Origin: Trochalopteron elliotii
Lineage: Eukaryota > Chordata > Aves > Passeriformes > Leiothrichidae
Assembly (NCBI GenBank): GCA_024734555.1
Contig: JANPWX010000038.1
Location: 2,242,758 to 2,306,757 of the forward strand
Reading direction: 5' to 3'
DNA length: 64,000 nucleotides
The stretch's first letter is position 1; every line of letters starts with the position of its first letter. The notes beneath the pieces were generated by a model. It did no database searches. It saw only the letters and a list, made by a program, of their open reading frames with translations, and was not told the origin of the DNA. Below, one piece after another: positions 50,370-62,966 of this stretch. Position numbers and translations under genes: made by a program.

Positions 50370-51000
50370 GGCACAATGTCCAGATGGAGCAAGTCCCTAG
50401 TGTTGTACCTCTGGGGTCAATGTCAAGACCAATACTGTTTAACATCTTCATTAATGACCTTGATGACAGGACAGAGTGCACCCTAAGCAGGTTTGCAGAT
50501 GGCACAAGTTGGCAGAAATGGAAAACAAATCGGATGGATGGATGTGTTCCTGTTCCTATCTGGATTACTCTGTCCAGGTTCTTACTGTTCTGCAGATTAA
50601 GGGACAGCAGCTAAAGTTGAAAGAGCTAGGACTCCTCAGTATGGAGGAAATAAGATTCAGGGGGGGTTTTATTAAAGAATTTAAATACCTGATGTAGAGA
50701 ATGAAGAGAAAGCGGATAGACTCTTTTAAGCAGTCACCTCTTAAAGGACAACAGCCAATAGCCACAAATTAAAATATATGATCTTTTACTTGAATGTATG
50801 AAAAAAATAATTGAAGGGTAATAAAACACTGGTCAGAGAGGTTGTGGAGTCTCCATCCTTAGAGATACTGAAAACACAACTCTGCACAGTCCTGATCAAC
50901 CTGCCTAGAAGATCCTGTTTGAGTAGTAAGTATGGACCAGTTGATCTTCAGAGATCCCTTTTAACCTCAACAAGTCTCCAAATCCCAGTTCTGACACCTG
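50370..51000 (+). mobile_element. CR1 LINE fragment with end of the reverse transcriptase
   Basis: The translation around 50420-50510 gives LFNIFINDLDD followed by TECTLSRFAD, a signature of the non-LTR reverse transcriptase used by CR1 and its relatives. After a likely deletion near 50530 the sequence continues with CR1 3' motifs: a TTAAATACCTGATG segment, CAGAGAGGTTGTGGAGTCTC, a CTTAGAGATACTGAAAA segment, and a final AGAGATCCCTTTTAACCTCA. The 3' layout differs from the copy at 26058-26385, so it belongs to another CR1 subgroup. It has stops and deletions and is not functional. Confidence 0.9.
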
Positions 51001-51854
51001 TCCTGAGTGGATGGCCACAAGTAACAAGCTTATTCTCCTAGTTTATTTCCACCTAGAGATGGAAAATCTTTAATCAGTGAATAAACGCTAGTGTAAAAGT
51101 GAAGCAATGCAGGGATAAAGTATATAACAACTTAAGGCAATGCTATAAATACAGCAGAAGATGATTTTGAATTCATAAAAGATTTGTTTGCTGCTAAGGT
51201 AGCAAAGAGAGGCCAATTGTTACAGAGCTGCAGTGTACTAATTAAACAAAGAGCCATAGAAATATTGATATTATCTAAAATCATTTGTTTTACAAGTGTT
51301 TTGACATGCTTCATGGCAAAACAAGAGTTTAATATTTTACTCATGGATTAGTATAATATATTTCTAAGTAAAATCAATACTGTGTTTTTATTAAGATCAA
51401 CATTGTACTTCCCAGCAGAGAAACAAAAAGCACCATAAGTAAGGAATTGCAAAAGGAGGAAAGAAATTCATACCCAGTGCTAAACTACAGAGAGATAAAT
51501 AGTTCTTATTCATATTTATTTAAACATGTGCCAACCCACCTGGTTTTTTTCTTTCTTTCTCTTTCTGGACCCTTCTTCCAGTAAAAGACTGATCCTGAAA
51601 TCATCTGAGAGCTTAATTTACAAATAAAAACACTCGCATCTTTAGGACACATTGGCTGAAATCCCTGAAGCAAACACACCTCAGCAAAGAGGGTGGAGTG
51701 CATGGACACACATGGGGAGGCTTTTTGAGAGAAGTGATAAATATAAAAGAGAACCAATGCCTTTACTAGTGACAATTAAAAATGGGTTTGTAGAAGTTCT
51801 GTCTCAAAGAGCAGGATGTCAGGCTCATTCAGAACGATGATGACGGAGGACAGG
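51001..51854. other. AT-rich non-coding spacer
   Basis: Nothing is recognised. The last five bases (ACAGG, 51850-51854) are the target duplication of the LTR that follows. Confidence 0.55.
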
Positions 51855-52634
51855 TCTCATGGTGTAACTCCAGCTGGCAACCAGCTTCCACACAGCTGAT
51901 CACTCACTCCCTGCACAGTGGGAGGTGGAGAGAATTGAAGGGGTAAAAGTAAAAAAACTTGTGGGTTAAGACAAAGACAGTTTAATAGATAAAAGTGTCA
52001 CATCCTTTTGGGATTTGGTGAGCATTTTTGTATGTGAATCACCTTCTCTTTGTACACCTTTGTCAGTAGTATTGTTGCTGTTTCAGTTAATTTTCTTATC
52101 TCGTTGCTGTTTCCAGTAAATTTCTCTTATCTCAACCCACAATTTTTACCTTTCTGTACCTCCAGTTCTCAACTCCCATAACTGGAGCAGGAAGGTAGAA
52201 TGAAAGGGGTGGGGTGGGAATGAGCAATTGGCATTTGGTTTGGGACGGTCTTGGTGGTAGGAGAGCACTTAAATTAGGGAGCACCATTCTTAAATCAGAA
52301 CACTTGGGAAGAAAAGCCATCAAGCCAAATGTACCACTCTTCCTCCTTCCCACATTTCAATATACTGAGCATGATGCCATGTGGAATGGAATATCCCTTG
52401 GATTGGTTGAGGTCAGCTATCACAGCTGTGTCCCTTCTCAACTGTGCACCCTCAGCCTTCTTGCTGGTGGGATGGGGTGAGGAGCAGAAGGGGCTTTGGT
52501 TCTGTGTAAGTGTTGCCCAGCAATTAAAAACACATCCCTGTGTTACCAACACTCCTTCCAGCACAAATCCAAAATGCAGTCCCATACTAGCTACTGTGAA
52601 GAAAATTAACTCTATTCCAGCCAAAGCGAGCACA
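51855..52634 (-). mobile_element. ERVL-type solo LTR, minus strand, disrupted by another LTR piece
   Basis: Read on the minus strand this is the same LTR family as at 30446-31005. On the plus strand it opens with TCTCATGGTGTAACTCCAGC and holds the complement of an ATTAAA signal (51981-51986). It resumes at about 52298 with ACTTGGGAAGAAAAGCCATC, GAATATCCCTTGGATTGG and GCACAAATCCAAAATGCAGT, and closes with GCCAAAGCGAGCACA. The flanks ACAGG (51850-51854) and ACAGG (52635-52639) are an exact 5-bp target duplication, which fixes both ends and supports ERVL-type integration. About 300 bases in the middle are foreign and replace part of the R region. Confidence 0.9.
51996..52297 (+). mobile_element. 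Partial LTR lying in the opposite orientation inside the host LTR
   Basis: The insert carries R-U5-type motifs on the plus strand: CTCTTATCTCAACCCACAAT, a pyrimidine/GGAGCAGG stretch, and a GTGGGGTGGGAATGAGCAAT segment followed by GGCATTTGGTTTGGGAC, which is the order of the 3' end of a related LTR. It also holds a tandem duplication of about 30 bases (52074-52102 and 52103-52133). It has no clear TG start, so it may be a truncated insertion or a rearrangement product. Being head-on to the host LTR, the two R-U5 segments form an imperfect inverted repeat. Confidence 0.6.
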
Positions 52635-52639
52635 ACAGG

Positions 52640-53062
52640 GAATCTTTTGTGGTCATTCCGACTCTCTCTCCAGTACAAACCTTCAGCTTAACAAAGGTTC
52701 ATTTGTTAATACAGAAACAAAAGTGAAGAGGGATGATGAAAAAGATTCTGAACAGCTTGATAAAAAGTGGGAAAGAATAGGAGAAACAAATGCCTTCCCA
52801 AAATACCTCTCTTGAAATATGTATGAAATGCAAGGACTTGATTAGTGAAATTGAAAATTGCAGATGAGAACATCACACAGTTTTCCAGTTGCACTTAGCT
52901 GAGGATTTGGGTAGGAGAGAATCTTTTGAGTATAGTGAAACAGCATTAGAAAATAATTGTTATAAAATGAGGATAAAACATAAAATTAAAAAATCAGAGT
53001 CTGCTATTGACAACAATGAAGCCTGGAAAGCTATGCAGAAAATGCCAATATATACCTCTCCC
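52640..53062. other. Short non-coding spacer
   Basis: No gene or repeat is recognised between the LTR and the T run. Confidence 0.5.
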
Positions 53063-53088
53063 TTTTTTTTTTTTTTTTTTTTTTTTTT
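53063..53088 (+). repeat. T homopolymer of 26
   Basis: An uninterrupted T run is followed by AG. It could be the complement of a poly-A tail from a retroposed copy on the minus strand, but the adjacent upstream sequence shows no recognisable parent gene. The resemblance to a splice acceptor is probably incidental. Confidence 0.9.
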
Positions 53089-56000
53089 AGGACATAGTTG
53101 TCTTTTCATTTTGAATAGAAGCTGTAGTTTATTAAACGTCTCATTTTTGATATAATGAGTAAACATGTGACAAAGAGCATTAAGTCTTTTTAAAGATTAC
53201 CACTTTACTTTTTCTTTTTAATCATTTACTAGGACCTGGTGCCTGACAGGTCTTTGATTTCTGTTTCTGAAAAAAAGCCTGATCCCTCCAAGAATTGTAT
53301 TTCCCTGGCACTGTTGCCCCCTGAAACCCAGTTACAGGAAACTCCCTTACCTACTTCCTTAGGTAATGAAAAAGGAAGGCTTTGATTAATTGCAACCCCT
53401 CTTCCCTTCTGCTTTGTGAAATTAGATTCAGAAAGAAACTTTACAAATGGGATCTCTCCCATTTTCAGGTCCCTTGAAAAAGGTGAAAGAGTTGTGGCTT
53501 TTGCTGTTATATTGGTTCTGGCTCATATCTTAAACTGCCATAATTAAAAAAAACCCTAAAAATCTCAGACATAGAGGTCTGTAAAACTAATTACATTGAC
53601 AAAATTGTGAATCCTGCCATTCCAGATGCTAAATATTTGAGTTTTGTCTATCCAGATTTGTTAACCAACATCCAAATCTTTACTTTCTTACTCCCTGCAG
53701 AAAGTTCTGCATAAGGGGATGATTTTTCCACACTAATCCATAAAGAATAGTTCATGGTCCTCCATGCAACCCCCTAGGTCAGCTCCAGGATTTTATTCTC
53801 CAACCAGTTCAGTAGTTTTAGCCCTGTGAAATAAGCTCTTCATTGCTGCTTAGACCCTTCTTTCTTCTCTACTGTCCTGTAGATTCATTCTACATAGACC
53901 ACACAAAAAATCAAAAGAAAGCATGAAAAAAATGTAGAACCCATAAGAACATTCTTTAGTCATCAAAGCACTTGCTCACTCTGACAGAAGTCTGTGTGTG
54001 TGTTTCCTTAGAGAGGAAAGTATAGAGTGACCCTTTCATGATAAAGTTCTTTTTTATTAATTCCATTTGCCCTGGTCATGCATTAATATTGCTTAATTAT
54101 CATTGACTAGAGATTTCGTTTCAGCTAATTCAAGAAAGTCAACAGATGCCCTTATAGGTATAGCACACTATAATTCAGGTATGCTACAGTATTGAGAGCT
54201 TGCTTGCTGAATACTTTATTTTCTGTTCTCTCTGATTAAGCAAGCAAAAGTCTTCAAAGTCATTGGCTGAAGTGTCTCAGGGTAACAATTTGAAGTCTTA
54301 GCTCAGACTAAAGAACATTTTCATATTTATATATTGTATAGGAGGAAAAAAATCTTTGCTCTGAGAAGTCTACAGCCTAAATATATAGGCAAAGAAAAGG
54401 AATAGAAAAGGGAAGGAATTTCATCAAACCACATCCACTTTCAAAGTGCAACTTTCCTACAAGATTGAGACATTATTTGTGACTAGAAGAAACAATAAAG
54501 TGTCATCATTCTGGCCTCATAGAGTATAGTACCAAGCTCTTGGTTCTGTGAAAATAAAACAAGCATAGAGACTGAGGGTGAAGAAGATGTGTCAAGGAAA
54601 AGATCAGGGAAAAATTGGCAGCAAGGTTTTTCTATGAAAATTCATTAGAGAATTTCAGCACCTTTTCAGAAGTTCAAAAGTTAGTGTCCTGAGCCATTAG
54701 AACTCTGAAAAATTGTATTTTTGACATGCTATTACAGCATGTTTTTCAATACTGATAAATACTTTCTATAAGTTTAATCTTGCAGACCTATTGCATCTTG
54801 AAATGCTACAGGATGTTAAAATTTTCTATTTTGAGGTGTTTAAAGGGAGACCGAACATGTTTAAGTGTGGGAGTGTATGAAGATAAAACTAGTTTGAATG
54901 TGAAAATATATGAAACAAATGTTCCCAAAGTCCTGAAATATAACTTGACAGAATCAATATAACAAGAAATACAGTCTAACGCTACAGATCTGGAAAGAGA
55001 CATTTCCAAAGAAGTATCAAGCAATAGAAGTACAGAGGATCTGGCTCTGAGAAAATGCTAAAGTCAAAATAAGAGTTTTAGATTTGAGTGTCATGAGAAA
55101 AGACACTTTCTTTGCTAATTTGTTTGTTGTTACACTCAAGAAAACCACATTTAATCTTAAAAAAAAGTTTTAAAACACCCAAAATAAACAAAAGAAAACC
55201 TACCCAAAAGCAAACAAAATAATTTTAAAAATTAAATCACTCCAAATAAACCACCAAATTAAACAAAAATACCCACCAAAAATGTATCAAAGGTATCTGG
55301 CAAAACATCAGCTTCTTGTATTCATACTCACAGCTCAAAAATTTTACTTAATGTTACTTACTCTTTCTGCTATGGCTGTGTAATCTTAGCTGTGCATTAC
55401 ATCTCTACATTATCCATACAAAGTACAAAGCATTAAGCCTTAGAAGGTAATATGCAATATAAAAGGGGTCACAGTTTATGATGAACTCTTGCCTGGTGTT
55501 TTTCTAGAAACTCTACTGTGTCAGGCAAGGAGTTTATATGTGTATACCTATGTGAATATTGAACATGGCACAACAGCGAGATATATCAATTATTTATGTA
55601 TGTTCAGCAGCTGAAATGGACATTTTGATGGTAGCGTACCACACAAGTACTTTTCACTCCTGATGAATCTTAACTAACCTGAGCACTCTAGGACTGTGTT
55701 ACACTTTCAGGTTAATAAATCCTCACTTATTGTAAAAAGTTGGTCATCAGTGCAAGAATACAGTCTTCAGTTAGCTACTAAGTTTTCCTAATACATGTGA
55801 ATACTTGGGGGATAAATCAAAACCAAAAACCCTTGCTGCAGTAAATACATGTATGTATACATCTTTAAACAGGAAGAATAATAAGGATAATAGTAATTCT
55901 GGAAAAGGCATCTTCACAGAAGTGAAGGAAACTTTCCATGTTCCGCCTTCCAATCCACAGTCAGAGAGTAAGGCTTAGCAGAAGGCAGCCTTGTCTAGAC

Positions 56001-58891
56001 AGGTGCATCATTCAGAAGAACCATGCAACTGATTGCTTCTTTGTACTGCTCCACAGCTTTACATCAGATATTTTCAAGTCAGTGGTGTTGTCCCTCTCTC
56101 ACTCCCTGATCCTGCAAGCCAACCACAGACTGTCAGTGAAACTTGCAATCTACCAGCAATAAGTTCTGGTCAAATGGTGTCCCAAGGTTGTGGTACAGTT
56201 CCCAGTACAGCTAAACCAGTGGGATTCAGAGAGGTAGACTGGGAGACAGATGCAATTTTCAGTGGTAAACCCCAGCTGTAGCATCTTTGTCATAGCAACT
56301 GAGTGAGGCTCATTGCATGACCTGTTTGATTGAAGAGAGAGCTGGTTTAGAGGGGAGTTTTTCACTGCTAAAAGCCTTTGTTCTGGTGCATGTGTTGTTC
56401 TGCTTTCCCACTGTTTTATATCATTAAATATTTCATATTTCACAGATATATTAATCTGTCCTTCCAGAAGCAGCCTTAGAATTACATTTGTCCCAGAAGT
56501 ATATAGAGACCCAGCTTTTAGTATGGAGATGGCATGGATAATCAAAATTATATTTATTAATAAATATCCCTGTTCCATACCTTTTTGTTCTCATAATGGA
56601 AACTCATATTGAGATTTTCTAGGATGTTCAGCCCATTTTCTGTAACTTGTGTCAGCCTTATGGATTTAACAAGTTGCCCAGCATGACAAGGGCATCACTT
56701 GGAGAAAGTTGATGACATTGATTATAAACTGAGGTTGTTTTTCAAAATAAAACAAAATTTACATTTATATGGTTTGTAAGTTCAGTTAAATGTTTAAAAT
56801 GTGTGATTAATTTAAAGACATATGGCTGGATGAATCATGGTGCTCTTCAGTTGTTTTTTCATATATTACAGACCAAAGTCATGTTTGTTTGCAGTACACC
56901 TAAGGACAGAATTTGGCTTTAATGATGCACTTTTGGGCAGTCAGGCATTTAACCTAAAGACTGTGTTGTCAGAAAAGTTGTTTGATAGTGGGAATTTTTA
57001 TGAACAGATTATACAAGACTCTTTGGCAGTACTTCTCACATAGTTCCTGTAAATCAGGCACAACTGCTTTACTGAAGTGAATGGAGTTAGATAATCATAA
57101 AAATGGTGTAAATAAAGGGAAAATTAGGGCCATCAAATTTGAATGCTAAGATTATTAGCCTTCAATTTTCAGTGAGACCTGCTCTTTCTCACAGTGAATG
57201 CCAGCCATTATAGACTTAGCCATAATTCTGAAAAGAGGGTATCGTATCTACTAACACACAATTTAACACAGCCCTGTGAATACAATGCTGTCCACTTTTA
57301 CTCTCCCATCTGGAGCACATATTTACTACTGCATTTCACTGCTCACCATGCTATCCACCCTTCTCTAACTGTTCTGTTTGTTCTGCTCTCAGTTGCTAAA
57401 TCACCTGCAAATAACTCTTTACCACAAGTCCAGTGAGTTTTTGTCTATTCCTTTGCACATTTAAGCCTCTCAGCCTCACCACAACTTCTTAATATTTCTA
57501 GACCCTGAATTAAGCATCCACAAGAGGAGATTGCTCTATTTTCAGGGAACCCAGTGAGTATTTTTCTTCATATAAAATAAATTAATTCACAGCTGAAAAA
57601 AAGTGTACCCTACTAGTTTTTACCATCCCTAATATGTTTGTTTTTTGCAGATGTTTTATTCTGAGTCACATCAAAACCACAGGATTGAAGTTGTTGTAAG
57701 TTGCATTTATCAGAATAAATTAAGGGTTTTTTTCCTTATCTAGTGATTATTTTAGCAAGCTGTGACAATTCTGTAGAGAATGATTACACACATATTAGCT
57801 AAAGGAAAAAAAAGAATTTAGAGGCTCTACAAAGCAGTCTTCCACATGGTTTCTTTTCCTTGTGCATGACAGTAAGACATTATTCTGTTACTGTGCATTT
57901 ACTGAGAATGTATGTGGATTTCATATAAACATCCAGCCATTTGTGTAGTCTCCTAATTATTTTCTGATTTTCTAGGAAGAAAACCAAGAAATTATGGATT
58001 TGGATCAAATGATGATCCAAATGTCTTCATTATGTGACTTCATTATTCATTATTTTAAGCTGGTTAGTTTTGTGAATCTGGGGAGTTTTCAGGGCTTAAA
58101 ATAAAGAGAAGGAAGCAATCAAACATTCTGTTCAGTGATGACTCATTTATTCAAAAGACCGTGATAAAAAAATGTATGTATGGTTGACAGGAACTCTGCC
58201 ATTTGCAAAGGTGACTCGAGGTATAAAATAAAAAGAGGTTTACAGTAACATTACAGCCTCTCTATAGTGTATTAGCATTGCAAATATGTCCAGACAGAAT
58301 TATATCTTATGTTTATGCCAAATGCTACATTCTGATTAATGAGCCTAATTACTTACACAGTCCTTTTCCTTCAGTAAAAACTCAGATTAACAGAGAAAAT
58401 GTACCATTTAGAGGTCAAGGAACAGAAAATTCTGGTAGTAGTAGCAGTAGTAGCAGTGATAGAATTAGTTGTAATAGTACTGTTATTTCAAAAATATATC
58501 TGCAGCTTTTTTTCTAAAACTTCAGGTACTTCATATCTCTTAGGTACTGAGAGAGTATGAAATTCTTAGAGGTAAGATTTCTGATATAAATTCTGCCTTA
58601 CATTGGAAATTCTTGTAGCCAGTGGGCATATTCTAACCATATAAGCAATCTGCTTTCATGGTATAATTTGTCAGTATGTCAAAGTTGGAATAAGAAATAT
58701 CCTAGAGATATTCATTTTAATAATGGGGCTGTGTTCTCATTCACAGAAGTCAAACAGCTCATATAGAGAACATATACAAAATAAATAACAGCCAAAAAAA
58801 TAAGACATTCATTTACAAGCGGCAATGGTATCCCACTCAAGTTCACAGACAGCACCTAAGATTGACAAAGCCCCAAAACAACCAAACCAAA
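53089..58891. other. AT-rich non-coding region
   Basis: No exon or transposon is recognised. The stretch 55150-55290 is A/C-rich and nearly free of G on the plus strand. The segment 55900-56350 is somewhat GC-richer, with open frames on both strands (the longest 142 codons, 56150-56578, minus) but no known family. A perfect 10-bp-stem hairpin is at 57998-58022, and a (GTA)n tract is at 58435-58458. Confidence 0.5.
58435..58458 (+). repeat. (GTA)n/(GCA) trinucleotide microsatellite
   Basis: GTA units with two GCA interruptions; a plus-strand reading gives a run of serines that is not part of any recognised protein. Confidence 0.85.
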
Positions 58892-59312
58892 TGCTGCTGT
58901 TTAACGCAAGCCAGAGATCAAGCCTTACCCAGCAGCTGGCTCACTCCCCCATCAAGAAGATCAGAGACACATTGGAAGGGTAAAAGCTAGAAAACTTGTG
59001 GGTTGAGATAAAAACAGTTTAATATGGAAAGTAAAAGCTGTGCACACAAACAAATCAAAACAAGGAATTACTTAACTGTTTTCCATGGGCAGGCAGTTGT
59101 TCAGCCATCTCTGGGAGAGCAGGGACCCATCATGTGTAAAAGGTGACTTGGGAAGACAAACGCTGTCACTTCAAGTGTTCCGCCCTTCCTCCCTCTTCCT
59201 CCCACTATATATGCTGAGCATGATGTTCTGGAACCTCCCTTTGGTCCGTTGGGGTCATCCTTCCTAGCTGTGTCTCCTCCCATGCACACCCAACCTCCTT
59301 GCCAGCCTGACA
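58892..59312 (-). mobile_element. ERVL-type solo LTR, minus strand, truncated
   Basis: This is the third member of the family at 30446 and 51855. On the plus strand it shows TGCTGCTGTTTAACGCAAGC at the U5 end, the complement of an ATTAAA signal (59018-59023), CCATGGGCAGGCAGTTGTTC, GACTTGGGAAGACAAACGCT, and a TATA-type segment ACTATATATGCTGAGC (59204-59219). It stops at about 59312, near a CTGACAGTAAAAAAAG junction. The outer part of U3, present in the other two copies, is missing. No target duplication can be identified because one end is lost. Confidence 0.88.
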
Positions 59313-61365
59313 GTAAAAAAAGTAAAAAAACCTTTTGTAGGTTCTTGATTATAATTGTAGATTTTTATAATTCTCAAATAAAAAAGCAACAAGTCAAAAT
59401 ATTTTCAAGGTCCTTAGAGTGCAAATTAAACTATGAGAACTATAAGCAATTTCTACCAGCAATGATCTACAGTGAGCTGTTCAACCATAAACATCAAAGA
59501 TGACTTGTATTTATTTAGGTTTCAATAGAGCATACAGGCATCAGAAACAACTCCTGAGATAGAGTACAGAATATAATAGAAAAACAACTACAAAAATATT
59601 CCTCCTAAGATATGTATGGTCAAGCCCTTACAAGAGATTAGGGTTTTACAAAACCATAACCATCTGAAAATAGCTCTAGAGTATGAAATGCCTGTACCTA
59701 CACAGTTACCCGTTCCATGTATAATACAGGGATCAGTTTAGATTTTCCATCTACTCTGTATTTTGCAACGGTTATGTGGAAGACACACAAGTAATGTAAA
59801 TTGCTGGTGCAGTCAGGCAGAATACTAAAGGATCAATATTATATTTTTCTGCTCTCATAGCCAAGTTTACAAGCAGTTCCCTTTCAAAATCAGAATTGGA
59901 TTGCTTTACTTAACATGTGTTTTGCTCTGAGAAGTCACTGTGAAAATGCTGCCTTGAAGCTTTACTTCTTAATTGTTCCTGGATCTAATGTGGAGTTATC
60001 AAGTTAGATTTCAAATTAATCCTGAGCAATTCACAAATTCATGGCATTCACTTTGTTCCCTTTTACATGAGCTCTCATTGGTACTCATGAAACTATGCAG
60101 GATTAATGGAAAAAAATTGTTTCCAATGATTATATACAAGAAAAACAACTTTTCCATTCACAATGTATTTTATGTACAAGCCTAAAGAGATAACATATAA
60201 CAGAGAGAATAAATCCTGCGTAGGAAAGAAAACAAATTAATTACTTTTTAAAACCATATTTCCAGTTAAATTTTTATTCTCTGCTAAATTTCATAAATAG
60301 ATGATTGTATTCTGTGTGTGTGTGTGATACTGTAGTCTCAGAGACCTTCAATACTACTGATCCTATAATAGTGGATATAAGAAAATCTATGCAAAACAAA
60401 AGAAAAATCTATGAACAGCAGACAGCTATGTGCATAGAAAGTGAAGGACTCAGACAATAAAGTCTAGTCCAAGGCAAATTTTCAAACCAAAATATCATCT
60501 CCGTAACCAATCTTCTGTTGGTGTAAACCTTACAGAAGCTCTGCTGATGTCAGAAAAGCTTGGTTTTCCCATATGCTTTGGACAGCCCAATCGCTCTTTC
60601 CTGGTCCTTGATACAGTTAATATGTAACAATAATTATCAGCAAGATTAATTAAAACTATGAAGTTTTTTCAAACACTTTAGAATCAAAATTTTGTATCAG
60701 AATTTTAAATGCAGACTATGCTATAGAAAGAAAAAAAGCACCCAAATAATTTCAACCAACCAAAACCCCCAAAATCCAACAAATCTGAGAATTAAATCCA
60801 AGTCAGAGACAGAAAGTTTTGTGTGGAGACGATAAAATGAGGGATAGTAATTTAATTTGATATATTCTAGCTATGGTGGAAATGAACTATCAAAAGTATT
60901 TATAGAATTTAAAGCCCCCACATATGAAGTTTTTTGGGGAAAGGTAACAATATAAATTATTCCGAAAAAAACCCCGAAAAACATTTCAGTAAGAAATGAA
61001 CATTTCAATCTCTTCTGAAAATAAAAAACTCCCAGAGCCTCTCATAAATGAACAGCTAACAAATTTTTCATGGGCAAAAGAAGATATTTCATTATGTATT
61101 CAGAAACAATTTTATAAAATCAATATTATACACTAAGATTGAGGAAAACAGGGAAATTGGAGTGAAGGTGATGTAATACAGAGCAACAAGTTTAACATAA
61201 ACCTACCTGTGACAAAAAAAAAGACAATTTCAGGAAGATGTCATCCACAGGTTTTGCTCATAATCTCATTGTGCTGACAAGAAATGACAAGAGATGACAA
61301 GAAATAATATTTCCCCATTAGAAATTTACATTGTTTTGACTGAAAAACAAGATGCTGTTCAGATA
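59313..61365. other. AT-rich non-coding region
   Basis: No gene is recognised. A short (GT)n tract lies at 60312-60326. Three 10-bp units of the form GACAAGAAAT/GACAAGAGAT repeat at 61275-61304. Confidence 0.5.
61275..61304 (+). repeat. Three-copy 10-bp tandem repeat
   Basis: The units GACAAGAAAT, GACAAGAGAT and GACAAGAAAT occur head to tail, differing at one base. Confidence 0.85.
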
Positions 61366-61525
61366 CGTAGTAGATACCCTGGAAAACATCAAGACCAGGT
61401 TGGATGGGCTTTGAGCAATGCACTCTAGTGGAAGGCATCCCTACCTATGAAGGGGAGGTTGGAACTTAAAAGACTTTAAGGTCCCTTGCAACCCACACCA
61501 TTCTGTGATTTTCTGAGTCTATGAA
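61366..61525 (+). mobile_element. CR1 LINE 3' end
   Basis: The order GACCAGGTTGGATGGGCTTT, GAGCAATGCACTCTAGTGGA, AGGTTGGAACTTAAAAGACT, TTAAGGTCCCTTGCAACCCA and CACCATTCTGTGATTTTCTG is that of the CR1 3' terminus, ending with decayed octamers to about 61525. Only the last 160 bases or so are present. Confidence 0.92.
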
Positions 61526-62628
61526 ACTTCAGTATCTGTGAACAATGAGGACTAAACCATAACATGTGTTTCCTCAATTTCTTCTTTTTATAAGGTAGTT
61601 TTTAAATGACTTTGAGGTTTCTGTTTGTTTTGTTTTCTGTTCAAAACAGACATCTGCTAAAAAAAAGTTCCAAGTTGAGGGCTCCTAAAGAATACAGAAA
61701 TTATTTTCTGTAATTTTATTTTCATCTATGTCATCAATAATTTTGCCTTAATGATCTTACCATTACAAATCTTACACTTCTGTGCTTTCGAGGTACATCA
61801 GGTTTTTAATTTGTGGTGATAGGGCTTTAACAAATACTTGTATATCCCATTTTCCATGAAGAAACTTCTGTCTGCTTTTATAGTAGAATCCCTTACTAAT
61901 TGTCAGTCTGACTCTACAGTTAGACTGTTGCATCCACAAAGACTGTTAGTTGATTTCAAAAGATTTTATTTATTAAGTTGCACTGCTGTATCAGGGTTGC
62001 ATATATTTTTAATTCCTATTTTTGTTCAAGAGGGAAAGAGGAGAGAATCTTAATAATTACGTGGTGAGTTTTTCTATTTTCAGATTTGTATTTATGTGTC
62101 TTTCAAATATCACATCATCTGCATTAAATGATTCTTTTATTGATAGCTGAATGAAATCCCAAAATGGGTAAACAATATAATTCTTCATCAGAATTCTCAT
62201 TCAAAAGGGGTGCTGAAGTATTATTAACAAATATAACAACAAGAGCCAAAGGCAAAGTTATGGCTGGCCTTCATTTCTCCACTTTTCTCCCCTTTCACGT
62301 GGAAGGAAAGGCATTGTTAGGACATGAAGAAATTAAGAGCAAAAATTAATAAATGAAAGATTAAGAAAATTAAGTATTCCAGAATACAGATAACCAGACC
62401 AGCTAAGGAAGAGACATATGTTGAGGAGTGGTGCAATATTAACCAGGAATAGTTTAATTCAACACTTTAACATTCAAAATCACATTAAAAATTTGTGAAA
62501 CATAATTTCAAGAGTGAAGATGTTAAGTGTTAAAAATTGCAGGTGTTTAAATGATGTAGAAGTCATACCGGTTTCTTAACACAAAGGTCATACAGGGCAG
62601 CAAGTCACAGTTCAGCAGGATAGATAGG
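61526..62628. other. AT-rich non-coding spacer
   Basis: No repeat or exon is recognised. The 60-70 codon frames here lack any motif. Confidence 0.5.
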
Positions 62629-62741
62629 TGTAGTGGTTTAGGGCAAATCTGGGAGGAAACCTCCTAAGGGGCACTCCCTCCCCTACCCCCAACCAGTTCG
62701 AAAAAAAGAAACCTTCTCAGAGAGAAGTGGAAAGAACCCTG

Positions 62742-62747
62742 TTTATT
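62742..62747 (-). terminator. Polyadenylation signal of the CpG-rich LTR
   Basis: AATAAA on the minus strand is followed by a GTTCTTTCC-type T-rich stretch, as expected near the end of R. Confidence 0.6.
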
Positions 62748-62966
62748 AAACAGGCAAAGCACTCCCTGGCACAATAAATTGAACAATACCCAATGATAAG
62801 AACTTCGTGCTGCTCTGGAGAGATGACAGATTTAGGAAAGAAGTCCCTCCTGTAGGTGGTTGCTCTGTGTCAGTTCCTCTGGTGCTGGGAAGCGTTGCTG
62901 TGCGGATCTTGGTGGGTTCCAGATGCAGCCCCCACAGCGCTCCCCCCGGTCCTCAGTCCAGAGAGA

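Noticed and set aside
52295..52691. Frames of 120-127 codons on both strands
   Set aside because: They lie within the minus-strand ERVL-type LTR, which does not encode protein.
53040..53100. T26 followed by AG as a splice acceptor
   Set aside because: A homopolymer simple repeat explains it and no exon follows.
56150..56578. 142-codon minus-strand frame in a GC-richer patch
   Set aside because: No family motif or splice context, and opposing frames overlap it.
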